From Steromphala cineraria (lineage: Eukaryota; Mollusca; Gastropoda; Trochida; Trochidae), in the NCBI GenBank assembly GCA_916613615.1, contig OU744724.1:30215452-30279451 (forward strand): a DNA stretch of 64,000 bases, read 5' to 3'. The notes below the pieces were generated by a model. It did not search any database. It saw nothing but the letters and a program-made list of their open reading frames with translations, and had not been told where the DNA came from. The position numbers and the translations under genes were made by a program. Shown in pieces: positions 46,001 to 58,600 of the stretch (positions within the stretch are counted from its first letter, which is position 1; every line of letters starts with the position of its first letter).

Positions 46001-49000
46001 TTCTTTGAGTCGCTGGTCCTGCTGCTGACGTGCTGAGTCAGCGTTATGTCGCATGGTCTCCACCTCCTGACCCAGCTTCTTGTTCTTCGTCTCCAGATCC
46101 AGGCACTGCGGGGAGTTGACATAACGGTGAACTTGTCTTACAGGTTTAACACATATTCATTTGAGGGTTTGCCTCCTCTCTTTACTAGCAACTGATTGTA
46201 ACACTACAAAGGATCTTGAAATTGGTAAATGTTAGGATAAACTGCTTTAACTCTTACAGTTGTTTGGTAGAAACACATTTTCCCCCTGATTCTAAGATCC
46301 CACTCACTCACAGTAACATGCACTGTAGTTAGTCAAACATTATGGTAAAATTATAAATGATTGCCCTTTTCTGAAGCTATCACTCCAATCAACACTTGCA
46401 CACAACTAAATCAATCACTTCCTTGTGATCCAGACCACATACCTTGTTGTTGTTCTGTTCAATCTGAACCTTGAGTTTGCCGATCTCGTCCCTGAGCATG
46501 TTGATCTGTTTCTCCTTGTCCCCGACCGTCGCCTCACACTTGTTGAGTTCCACCTGCATCTTCTGGAGTCGGCCGCTGCTCTCCTGGAGATCCTTCGTCT
46601 TGGATTGGATCTGGAGCTCCAGGTTGGCATTACCGTTCTTGATGGCTGCATTGGTGGAAGAAATACAAGAGAGATGAAGCTCATGTTTTCATAGATCCCA
46701 GTCAGCTGACTAACCAGACATAGTTTCATCCTTGATGGCTGCACAATCCTATAGTCTTGCATTATTGACATTCAAAATATACTTTGAACTTGAATACTAT
46801 ACACAATCTAAACATGAAAATATTGGAGCCCAAGTAAAAAACAACCTTAATAGTATTGACAAGGATTACAATATCTGTGTGTGATATATTTTCCAAGACT
46901 AATGTTGGAAACAATAAATCTTAAAATTACAAGTGGTACAACAACTGGTACTATCTAAAATATTTTATTACTCACTTTCAAAAAGCAACTTTGAACTTGA
47001 ACTCTTTACAAAAATGAAACATGAATTGTCTGGAGGAATCAGTGGTACAAAGACTGGTACATATGTTATCCATTAGATTATATCTATATAATTATCCGCA
47101 CTGACCCTCGTTCTCCTTCTTGAGCTTGCTGATGACCTGGTCCATCTTGTCCAGCTGAACCCCGGTGAAGCCCTGGCTCTCCTGCATACTCTGTCCCATC
47201 TGCTGCACACGGGTCTGGCTCGCCGCGCTCACGTTCTCCAGCTTCAGAGAGAGGCTAGCATTCTCTCGGCGTAGATTCTCTAGATCAGTCACTGTCTTGC
47301 TCATGTCCTGTCCAGCCTTATTGTGAAACAAAGGCTTGTATTCAAACAATAGGAAAAGATCATGTGATACTTTATAGGGTCTCCATCTACAACTCTTGCA
47401 ATCTTAAATGCATGTTAATCTTAATGGCAACATCCTGATGCAAGGTATTTCTATGAAATAAAAGTGATTTTAACAACACATACCCAATTGACTCAACACT
47501 TATAATGTGTTTTCTCTTCAGAACTACATTTTCTAAGGAAATGCTGATTAATGCTAAACTTTGGATAAATTGAAGAACAAGATACTAAAAGTGACAATCT
47601 TGATATTTACGAAAATAACAATGAAAATGTTTCTTAGATCATCTCTCATGATAGAAATATCTGCACTGAAGGAAAAAACATGATTCCTCTTATTTGTTAC
47701 ACTAGTCACAACCCCAACTCTACCTGAGACTGCAGGGTTTTCAGTTCCTCTTGGAGAGACTTGAGCTGATCCATGTCTTTCTGTCTTAGGGCTGTTAACT
47801 CTGCTAACTGGCTCTTCAGGGCATCGGTGTTTCCTGCAAGTTGGATACAGAACAGTTTTTAGGATATAATGAATGCTTCTTCCAGTTTAGAGTATCATGA
47901 TGCTTGTTACTTCATACAACTTCAACAAAAACGTTTTAAATATATGGAATTGCAAAATGAGCAAATTTGGTCTTTCTGAACTCAATTGACATATTCTGTG
48001 GTTAAAATAGGTCAAAACTCCAATTTCAAGAGTACTTCTGCATAAGCAGCTTAGAAGCAACACTATCCTAATTGACAAACTTAAAATAAATCAAACTGGC
48101 TAACAGTAACTTACATCAATACATAAAATGAGACCTTGAAATATCTGATGCTATGTTACTAAAATTGATAACGTTAAATCTGAACTCAACATGAGACAAA
48201 GAGACCTACCATTATTGTTACTGGGTGCTTCAGTTGCTGCTGCAGGTGCTGTTGCGATGGGAGAGACGTGTCGACCGTTCCTTCCTCCTGGGGCTGATCT
48301 GTTACCATCGTCCTGAACCCGACGCAGATCTGCCTCCAGGCCGCGGATCTTGTCTTCAAACTGCTTCTTCTGATGATTGCTGTACTCCTGGAGTCGACTG
48401 TGTTCTGACATCAACTTCTCATATTTCTTAACAGACTCTAGATGTTCATGCTGAGCATGGTCTAATTCAGACTTCAGTTGTGTAACCTGTAAAATATGCA
48501 ATGAAATAAGCATGGAGAGTTTCAACTTCTCATAATGGGTTTAGAAGCTTCATGCTCAAAATATCTAAAAGTTATTTTCGACAACAGTATACTGAACTAT
48601 CACTTATTCTGCTAAAATGATAATCAAATGATTTGTTTTTCAATCCTTTTATTCATTTTATTTCAGTAGATGTACATTTGAATGTATACCAAGGAAACAT
48701 GTCGGGATTTAGAAACAAGGTGGCACATTCATAAGATACAGGCATTGGTCACTGTTTTTAAGTAATAATCTATATAACAAAACTTCTGAGAGTTCATTTA
48801 ACAGGGAATACCATGGGAAAATTTTGAGTTAAAAATAATACTGACATATGCATGAATTTATTAAAAACCAAATTGATTTTCCCCACATATACACGACTTA
48901 GTTTGGAATTTTTCAAACTTTCAAGAAAATGAATTTGTTTAAAGTAGTTTACCTTGTTAGTTTCTGCCTCCAGTGACTGCTTAGAGTGTTGCAGTTGACC

Positions 49001-49741
49001 CTCCAAACAGGACACATGGTTCGTCTTTGTCTGGATATCCTGAGCTAGTTTCTGACGTTTTTTCTCCAAGTCCTGACATGTCTCAGATAAAGCCTGCGCT
49101 TCTCTCTTCAAGACTCCTTGCTGATTTTTCTCTTCTTCTACTTTTCTCTTCTGTGCTTGGAAGGCCTAAAATTGAGAAATCAAATCATGATCATTTACAA
49201 ATTACAACGGTAAATGATCATTTATGATTCAAGCAAGGTTTCAGATGATTTCATTGACAAAGGGGTATTCCATTCATCAAAACATAATTTGAGGCATAGA
49301 CAATCACAGCATGAATCAACATTACATGTTATGGGCAACAATGTATTTATTTGTACTCTTCCTACTTATATTATTATAAGGATATTTATATAGCGCACAT
49401 ATCCATCCACTAGTGGTTGCTCAAGGCGCTTATATCTGTTTATATCTTACTATATACTTATATCTCCTATTTTTCTAACACTAAGCATCTTTTTGAGAAC
49501 TGACATCGACTTTTTAACAAGCTTCTAATCAAGACCCAGCCTCAATTTGATGAAATAATGTATTTTTGTTTGTTTCAACAATAAATCTGATCAACTAAAT
49601 CACCTGTTCCAAACTTTCAAGTTGAAACTGTTTTTGTTCACGTTCTTTCTTGCTTCGTTCAAATTGTTTCTCCAACTGTTCGATCTTTTGGAGAGCCCGG
49701 GGAGGAAGCCCATCCTTCCACTCGTCTGCCACCCAACTCAT
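31011..49741 (-). CDS. CENPF: CENP-F (mitosin) homologue, complete, 4128 aa
   Basis: Nineteen minus-strand exons join in frame: 49604-49741, 48953-49165, 48210-48486, 47724-47833, 47106-47316, 46443-46645, 45893-46105, 45283-45465, 43620-44901, 43156-43321, 42614-42741, 35158-42368, 34652-34828, 33674-34195, 33357-33479, 33081-33240, 32246-32845, 31656-31906, 31011-31229. CENP-F is a mitotic coiled-coil protein of the nuclear matrix, nuclear envelope and kinetochore corona that binds microtubules and dynein regulators. Seen: the start MSWVADEWKDGLPPRALQKI, diagnostic of the CENP-F N-terminus; near-continuous coiled coil over about 3,700 residues; a basic Ser/Pro-rich tail with a bipartite-type nuclear signal (about 3940-3962, KRTSLPKRKS and KRQK); a KEN box near 3316; and the C-terminal CAAX box CKVQ, the same tetrapeptide I recall for human CENP-F, implying farnesylation. 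It is longer than human CENP-F (about 3,100-3,200 aa). Exon 12 is 7,211 bp. Myosin-like similarity is only coiled-coil composition. Confidence 0.93.
34484..34603. mobile_element. 120-bp palindromic MITE in a CENPF intron
   Basis: TGGGCCTCCTATCACAAAGC at 34484-34503 is inverted at 34584-34603 (GCTTTGTGAAAGGAGGCCCA), with one mismatch. The interior carries repeated CCTTAA/TAAGGTTAA motifs. It is non-coding. The flanks show no convincing duplication. From memory, GGGCCTCCTTTCACAAAGC ends occur in a repeat family common in marine invertebrates. Confidence 0.75.
45545..45665. mobile_element. Truncated copy of the GGGCCATT MITE family
   Basis: The segments CAGGGTTTAGGAAAAGTAG and CCATGGGCCATT, then ACATG, follow the end of the element at 53263-53445 (CAGGGATTGGGAAAAGCAG, CCATGGGCCATT, ACATG) in order. 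Further on, AATGGTCCATATGAAATTCA parallels the interior of that element. The far end has decayed or been lost. It lies in a CENPF intron. Confidence 0.6.
49376..49445. repeat. Possible short dispersed repeat (TATAGCGCACATAT...GCTCAAGGCGCTTATA)
   Basis: The sequence TTTATATAGCGCACATATCC followed by GCTCAAGGCGCTTATATC resembles a 'tatagcgc...caaggcgctt' module seen in many marine invertebrate repeats, by recollection. Its two ends are partly inverted. It is the only copy recognised here and lies in CENPF intron 1. Confidence 0.3.
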
Positions 49742-52696
49742 GTTGATTTACCTGAAAATATTAATTTCATAAAAATTAATATCTTGAAAGTCTTTTACTC
49801 TTTAATACAGATCCTTTTAAAATTACAAAGAATAACGGGCTATAGTTTTAGCAAATGAATTTCAACGATATTTACTTGTTTTGTGCATTCATAGACTGAC
49901 GTTTTAACCCAAGAAATTATCCCAATATTATATCCCTAATGACCAACTTTTAAGGTAAGTTTGAAGTTTGTCTTTTAATATAAGGATTGGTAAGTTTCAT
50001 CAATGGTGTAAAGCTCAGTTGTAACTGTAATATCGTTATTCTACAGTGATATTGATAATATTGCAGTCACATCTTCATCAATTTTAGATTTCTAAACATG
50101 AAGCTGTAACTTTGTTATGTTGTCACAATAACATGATTGTATCTCAGAGCCAATGAAAATATTAAAGAACAAATGAAATATATTGTAATTAGAAGTGCAG
50201 ATGCTTTGAAATGATAAAAGAAAGATTTGTTTTCAAATTTGATTTGGCTTCGTAAAATTTAAAAATTGGACACACTTTGAATCTGTCAAAACTTTCTCCT
50301 TTTACTTCTCTATGTATCAATCTGAATTAATTCGAATAGATTTTAATGCTCGCAAAAAATAAAATAGCATATACCTGTTCATGTCACCAAAATAAAGCCA
50401 GAGTTGTTATTGTCCCTAAATTGTAAACTTCAAATCCTTTTGAAATCCGTACTCAAAACCGCCTGTGGTATGCGCATGCGCCAACATTGATTTTACGACA
50501 ATGATACCCTAAGTGACAACAAAACTATCCTAAACTTAACCCCCAGATGACTTTGATGATTCATTTTTAGGCATAATATACCAACAAACACCTTTCTGTA
50601 GTTTCTTGTAGGAATATATATTGACGATGTTGACAAAATAACTTACATACCAAACCCATTTACGTCACTGTCAAACGGACAAACTATATTCTTCAAAACG
50701 TATTACATTTAATTATTTCTTTCACACGTGCTCTTTCGGCTGATTCACAGTTTGCATGAATCTTAGGTCTGTTCAGTTACGTGTTCTGACAAACACATGA
50801 ATGTGTGATTTGTTATAAAACGTATGCATTACGCATTATGCATTACGTATGAAATTATTTCTACAAACTTATAAATTAAATCATCGGGTAATTGTACCAA
50901 CCTATTTCTTTAACCAGCGCTTATTTAAAGCAACCGATATATCTTAGGGCCAATTGAAAAAAAATTCCAATGTTTTGACGTAGATATCGGAAATGTTTAT
51001 CAAAATTATCTTATTAAAATTATTGGTACCAAATAGATTACTTGAGTACCAATGGAATATCACTTTTTTGTCACAAATATGCAAACTGAAATCAAATAAG
51101 ATATTAATTTTGATATATAGGTCATATTACTTAAAGTAAGAATTGGATAGCATACATGTACCGTTTTTTAAAACATTTTAATGCACAAATTGATCATTAT
51201 ACGAGCAATATATTGACAGCTTTTAGACCTAACAACAAATCGCATGTCAGCCCTTCTACATCCTACAACATTTATTTGGGGAGGGCCCCCTAAGTAGCTT
51301 GGACGCTTAATTTGCATCCTCGTCTGAGTATATTCTTTAAAACCCACGCCCCTGACTTTAATGTAGTTAAGGTGTGTTTATATAAAAACAAATCTAAGTC
51401 TACTTTTTGAATAAAAACATTGACAGAAACATTGTGGGTACAAAATACTCGCAATGCCGTTAAACTAGCCGTTATTTTAAAATAAAAGTCATTACAAATC
51501 AAATTAAGTAATTCGATTTCTTTCTTTAAATAACATGTTGAATATATTACTAGTCTAAGTAAACCTAGCCTCAGTAATACACTGATATATATATATATAT
51601 AAATTACTTCAACATTGGTGGATCCAGATGGCGGGAGAGAGTTCAAAATGCTTATAGTCTTATTTCCAACATTATTCGAATATACTAAGGATTCATTCAC
51701 TGTTTTGTGCGTATGCAAGATTGGGACTTTCTAATGAGTGCTTATAGGGATCTGATATTCTAACTTAGTTTTTCTTATGAACAATGTAAGTATGAATGCA
51801 TAATTTAAGTGGATTCATTCAAATATAATTTTTTTTATGTAACAATGATAATTTTAGACTGTTTATGATTTTACTGATAAGAATTATTTATTGCAAATAC
51901 AAATAAACAAACCTGTTTTAAATGATTTTGACAGTTATTTATTTTAAAAGGTCTCGAGGACTGATATTATGGTGAAATATTGAGAACTCTCATCTGACGC
52001 GGGCACCTGTTCGCTGTAGATAACCTGTTGTGAGGAAAATAGTATTTGGGGAACTCTCCACTTCAGTTGACAACAAAACATCATGGATGCCCCATCCCAA
52101 GTGAGACACAGCGACAAGTGATGACACACGCAGTCATTAAGATGCGGGCGGGCCTTCCCGCAATGTTGTGTCATCGTTTAGAATGAAAATATATAAATAA
52201 CCTGCACCTTATGTTTATACTAACGCTGGATATTGGATACCTTACACCGCTGAATATTATTGTCAACTAACTGAGTTCGGTGACATGACATTGACATTGA
52301 CAATTTAGTGTTATAGGATTCTCACACGTGCTCATGTGTGTCATTATTCAGGAGGTATGAAAGTGAGTTCATTCTTCAATATTAACTGGTATCATTGGTT
52401 AATAAATTTTCTGTAACTTAAGTAATATTCACATAAATCCAAGAAAGAGCAAAAAGTAAATTACATTTTCAAAGATGACTGAAGTATGTTGATATGCTAA
52501 TAATTTTAAATAAGAAAACACTTTTTGCATGAAAAGGTTTGAGCATAATAGATTAAAATTGCTTTCACAATAAGCAATACTTGGCCCCCAATACTTTATT
52601 AATCATTGACATTAATCAATGTTTATTCTTATATCATCTTTACATTACATTCTAGAATCTTTAAAGGAGAAAGAAAAATAACTTGGCAAGCTGATC
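49742..52696. other. Intergenic space between the divergent CENPF and PTPN14/21-like genes
   Basis: This holds both 5' ends. On the minus strand the CENPF start exon has an acceptor immediately before its ATG, pointing to a non-coding first exon ending at a donor at plus 50375/50374 (CAG|GTATAT). On the plus strand an acceptor at 52651-52655 (TTCTAG) opens the PTPN start exon, so its first exon is also upstream. GC-richer sequence at 52000-52180 and a TATAAATA at about 52189-52196 are candidate PTPN promoter parts. A short TA run lies at 51582-51602. No other gene is seen. Confidence 0.5.
50375..50482 (-). promoter_or_regulatory. CENPF promoter with NRF1-type palindrome and putative non-coding exon 1
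   Basis: TGCGCATGCGCC at 50471-50482 contains the classical NRF1 palindrome (consensus YGCGCAYGCGC), in a region otherwise poor in CpG. About 95 bp downstream on the minus strand is the donor at 50375/50374, which can splice to the acceptor in front of the CENPF start codon (49741). This suggests transcription begins near 50470. The site is direct observation; the promoter role is inference. Confidence 0.5.
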
Positions 52697-55600
52697 ATGC
52701 CATTCAAGTGGAGATTGAAGAAGACGCGTCGGTACGACATTTCATCCAAGAACTCATTCATTGTTGGAGTGTACTTGCTTGACAACACATTCTTAGAATG
52801 TACGCTTTCCTCGGACAGCACGGGTCAGGAATGTCTGGACAGTATTGCCCAGAGGATTGACCTTGTTGATGTAAGTCTTAGTCTTCTTTTGTAGTGCTGT
52901 GTCTTGTCAACAAGTTGAGCAACGCTGTCTGCTCACTATCATCAAAGTACACTTTGAAATCTTGTGAAATGTGTCAAAAGTAACTTGTCATTCTTCTATG
53001 TCTCAAATCTCAAAGTACATACCATATACCATTCTATCCTACAGTCTGTAAGCAGGCTTTTTCTCTCCATTTGACCTGAAACCATGGATGTTAGATGTTT
53101 GAGTTTGGTATTTAAAACTTGCACCTTCGCAAGTTAATTTCAGGATTGCAAGTAATATTTAGAAGCAGGTTGCATCTAGTGCAAGTAACAGTAAATGTGA
53201 TTATGATAGCTTCAAAAACCTTTGGTAAAGTAAACACACAAGATAGCATTGATTTACATGTGTAGGGATTGGGAAAGACGTCTTTGTCATTGGGCCATTT
53301 CTAGACTTTGCTGTAATTTCTGCAATTTCCAAGGGGCCATTGTCCTTATTTATTTATATATCAATAGTAAACTTCAAACTTTTCATGGGACATATTTTCA
53401 TCCCATGTGCTAAATGGCCCATGGCCCTGCTTTTCCCAATCCCTGCATGTGTATGTAAGGTCTGAGTTGAGTGAAAATCTAATAAACCAGTACTCAAGTT
53501 GGCAAAATTAATACTTGTGTTTCTTTAATACATTTATTTTATTTAAAGATTTACATTTTGTAAGTCTTAAGACATCAAATAAAAAGGATAAAATTATAAA
53601 AAAATTATAAATGAAATGTTGGTGCTATCAACTTTTGGAAAGTGCGACCAAAGTAACCTATCAGCTTGCATCTTGTGCAATATCTTCAAGCCACACTAAA
53701 TCGAACCCTTGTTAGTAATCTGAAGTGCAAGTTTAGATTCCAATTTGTCTCACTGTATGAATGTAGGCCTGAAAGCCTTATTCACTGATTTACTCAAACA
53801 GTAGAGCTCTATGTCTGTTTTATCTGAGGAAATTCATTAATTTTTCAAATGCATACTAACTTTTTAGCACAGCAATAGCTTTTGTGAATTCATTTGAATA
53901 AAAAATAATTATGACAGTTCTAATATTGACATAAAAAGCCTTGTCTTTGTGCATATGATTTCCTGGTTTGTGGTCTCTTCATATTTGCATATTCGATTAA
54001 GAAGACGATGATGGCAATTACTGTTAAAGCTTGCATCAAGATTTCACATATGTTAGCGCCAGTTTGAAAACACTTAACCAGGTGACCAAAGAAGTAAAAT
54101 TCATCTATTACAGAATATAAAATATGACCCTCAAAATTTTAATTTAGAAATCAAACAACCATACTTGCATATATGAATTAAGAATTGCTTGTTTTCTCTA
54201 TGCGGATGCTTTGGATAATAACATTTTACAATGAAAAAAGTCTGGGTGAAGCAATGATAGATTAAAAAATACATACATATATATCTGAAATGATAGTGAT
54301 ATGATAAATGTTGCAAAAATGTTTCTCTTTAAGTTTAGCTTTGAAAACATAAAATAAATAATAAGAAAAAGAATATGCAGAATATGCCCTTTTGATATGG
54401 TTTAAAATCAACCCTATATGCTTTATAGACAACATCCTCTACTATGGTAATGATGATTCTGCCTAACACTGACGCAGCCTGTTGATTGAACTGATGGGTA
54501 GGATGCTGTGATAATAGCTCACTTGTCTTATTGAGAGACATTCTCAGTTGGAGAGATGACATTAACTTGCTGTACCTTGAACTACCTCATAAGTAGATGA
54601 ACATGGATTAGACTTGGTCCTGTACTTGAATATACTTAACTCTATATATATGACAAATCAAAATGTATATATTGTCTATGACAAATGTCAAATGATATTT
54701 ACTGAAGTTCATTATGTTTGCTCTGAAGTAAGAACTTGAGTCCTTTGTAATTATAAGTCCCACACTAAAATGCAAATTAATTCAAAAATAATTATAGTAC
54801 TTTTTAAATAAATTTGATTAATCTTCTACATAGTGGATAGTTTCTAAGAGACATTTTAACAAGAGTAGTTATCATGCATAAAATTGATGTACCTTGACTT
54901 CAGTCAGTCAAAATTTTGTGACTTTTGGTGAATATACACATTTCTTAAAAGAATATAGAACTAAGAAATTCCAAATCAGTTTAATGAGTTATGGTGTTCA
55001 TTTTGTTAAAAGGTGCATATGTTGAACAGTTAAGTTTGTTATGAATTTTATTTGATGTAATGTATGGTATGTGCACATGCTTCGCAAAACATCGTCATAA
55101 AAATATTGGCAAATATATTGTATGCCGAGTGGTTGTCCCATCTTTGAGAGTTGTTTTGTGAAGCTTTGTGTAAATCTCTGTCACCTGAAAGTAGAAGGTA
55201 ATATCTGTGTATTCAATGAGGAAGTTCAAACAAGGTCGACCCCTCCTACTCTACGTTGTTTGATCTACCCCCATCATGCATTGTTCTAGAGAGGTGAGGT
55301 CCGAGACTCATTTCCTCAAGTCGTTAAACCAGTCAGTCTATAGCTCTAGACTATTGTAGGTTTGATTTCTAAGGTGCGAAGGGTGCGTTCTGAAGAAATA
55401 TGATATTTATCTAGCTAGAACTTGATCTGACTTGAAAGCAATGTTCAAGGATAATTATTATTTCTGCTTACGACAGAAGCATGGCTGAAGTTGAGCACAC
55501 AATTTGTTGTTATAGATTCAAGATTGGGAACCTGGTCAACAGAATGAAATGAAAAATCCTTTAAAGGCAGAAATTTAGGAAAAAGCAATTTGCTAAACAA

Positions 55601-58600
55601 GGGATTATTTTTGGAAATAGAGTGTTGAACACTTTGTTGAATGATAAATGTTGAACTTAAGTTTATGTCATTGTTTTAGTAAATAGCAATTGAGAACTAT
55701 TTTCTATGACCTCAACGATGTTGAATTATTTATCATTTACTACTGATGTTCACGAACTTATGTTTTAAACAGTAGGTTGACGCTAAGAACCTTTATTCAA
55801 GCCACAATAACAATCCATAAGTTCCTCTAGTCTTGTTTCATTTCATTATGTGTTGTTTCTTTAAATTCCCCTTTTAATACATGTTTGACCTTTTAAAGTG
55901 AAAATAAGTACATAATGACCACAAGTCAATACCACTGAAGTGTCTCTTTAGTACAAAGCAATTATGTCTTGTCATCAGGTTGAAATTGAATAAAATAAAT
56001 AATCTGAATTAGTGTTGAGTAACAATCATCTACAATCCTTCATATTAGTTTCGATCTCTGTGACAGATATCCAAATTATTGATACATTAAGGGGGCAGTA
56101 GCATGTTTTTTGAAAATTTTATATTTTGGTATACATATTCCAACTTCCATCATATTTGTTCCCCGAAAAGGCAAGGTCAGGTATGCAGGATAGCATTTAG
56201 CATTAAATTTAGATATAATTTATATGTATGCACTTGGTTAAATGTCAGATGAGATAAGAGTATTTTTGTTACAGCTCTTCATGGTTGACATTTCAGCTTG
56301 GTGTTTGGTTGTCTCAGATATCATGGTGTACTTGAGGAATGTGATGAATCTGTTTGTTATCAATGGATTGCGAAGTTAATATATATACAGAATTAAGTTT
56401 CGATTGGTCCTTGATAGTATTGGGGTGTAACAATACATCAAACTATCGATATATCGCGATAGTTAGCTTGGCAATAGTACACTATCGATAGGAAACACAA
56501 AAAGACTATCGCTATCGCAATAGTAAGGTTAACTATCGATAGTATCGAAAGTGTAATGTTCCGCTAAATTTGGAAATATTTACTCATTTTTCTGCCAGTT
56601 AGTTGAAATTATTCATTCTCAATGAGGAAAGATGTGATATTAGAGTGAGGAAGTCATTTGCTAGAGTGAAAAATGACAAAAGCTGTTTAATTCATGATTT
56701 TATCACAGATTTTGCCGCATATTACTTTTAGCAATTACATGAATATAATAAAGATTGAATATTCTAGCTAATTTTGGATTTTCTTAAGATCCAACACTAT
56801 CGCAATAGTTATCGCAATAGTGGCTCACAATAGTCTATCGTTATCGCAATAGTAGGTTGCAATAGACAATCGCTATCGCAATAGTCCCACATGGTCAATA
56901 GTCACCCCTACAAGTTGATAGCTATGAACATCCCTAATAATTCATACCATGAAAGCAGCTATTCAATTAAGAGAAAATTGTATTTGTTTTGGTTTTACTA
57001 TGGACTTCCCAAATATGGATTTGTCCGTTTAAACTTTTATATTGAATAAGAGTTCATGTCTCAATCAGGTGCAAAACAGTTAGGGGTAGTTGTGACGCCT
57101 TAAAAATTTTACCATGAAAGAAAGTTACATTGTTAGATTTTAATGATGAAAATTCAAGCGTTGTTTAGCAAGAGCAAGGCAAGTACCTAGGGGGTCGGCC
57201 TATACATGAGATATATGGTTTTTACTGGAAATTGGGGGGCTGAGAAAGGGTCGGCTTATTTGTGGTGTCGGCTTATACCCGGTCATATCAGTATTATAAT
57301 GTATTCCGTAAAAAAAACCTCTGCTTCTGAATGATTTCACAAAGCATTGGTCCATGTCTACAAAATCAACAAGAAAATACAATACATGTATATAACCTCT
57401 ATCTTCCTGTGTTTGATCTGTACATTTCTGACTTGAACTTTTATCAGTCAACCTCGTGCCTAAAAGTTGTAATGGAAGTAATATGATTGAGGGAGTGCTT
57501 AATTATCAAGTGTATTGACTAGAAAAACATTTTAACGTTCTGTATGTACGTAGCTCAGTGGTAGAGTGGCAGCTCGTCACCCGGAAGACTGCGGTTCAAT
57601 TCCCGGTCGCGTCATACCAAAAGACGTTAAAAGGTTGGAGTTGTTTCTGTCTTGCTTGACACTCAGCATTGTAAAGGCAGAACAACACATTAACTGGCGC
57701 TGCACCATGGCTGTCAGGTGCCTAGGCACGAAACAAATTTCCAATATGTACTTGTACTAAGGATAATAAAGTGTTATTATTAGATTATTATTATTATACA
57801 GTAAGTATCATCACAAGGCACTTGTTTACATAGGAAAAAATATTATAAAACAACATTTTCTACAATGGACTCTAAATGCACATTAAAAATCCCATCAGCC
57901 AGATGCAGGAACCAATGACCCAAAATTACTTTTTTCTTTTCAAAGGTTTACTGGCCATACGTGCAGTTCATTGCTTGCTTTGATTGGCATAGTTCTGGAA
58001 TTTAACTCTGCTTTTTGTTCTGAATGATTTGGTTTGAAAGTATAGATATAGATCTTGTAGTTTGTGTGCAATGTGATTTTTTCATGATACAACAGTCTAA
58101 AGCACATTGTAAGTTCAAGATTTACTGTACATTTCCTATGTTAGTTAGTCGTAAGTTATTGCATGACATCATGAAATTTGCAATGCACAATTAAAATAAT
58201 TGAACCTATACATCCAGTTATATTATTGCATAAGTTAGAATGAGAATGTAGTGTAGTGTTAAATTTTATGTTGAATTCCTCTGAGCATATAATTAATAAG
58301 AAATATAAGAACATATAATGAAAATAAAACATGCAGTTACCACAATGTAATTTATTCACATTATAAAATCATATTAATATTTAGGAGCAAAAAATTACAG
58401 CTAGGTCTTTGAAGTATTTCTCAGAAGCTAGATTTATTGCCAGGAAGAGAGCTAGTTAATTCATTTGAGGCAAAAAGCCAAGTTGTTTATTGCTTGTAAA
58501 ATGTACGTGTACATACATACAGAGGGTATGAGTCACATGTGAGGTCAAGGGTCATTACGACAAAGAAACCCTTCTTAGTCGGTGTTCAAACTGACAGGTG

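Noticed and set aside
31011..49741. Identity as a myosin heavy chain, golgin or other generic coiled-coil protein
   Set aside because: No motor or GRIP domain is present. The N-terminal residues and the CKVQ end match CENP-F specifically, while similarity to myosin tails is compositional.
57543..57616. Functional tRNA-Asp-like gene
   Set aside because: A and B boxes are good, but the acceptor stem ends do not pair and a SINE body with (TTA)n tail follows, so it is a SINE.
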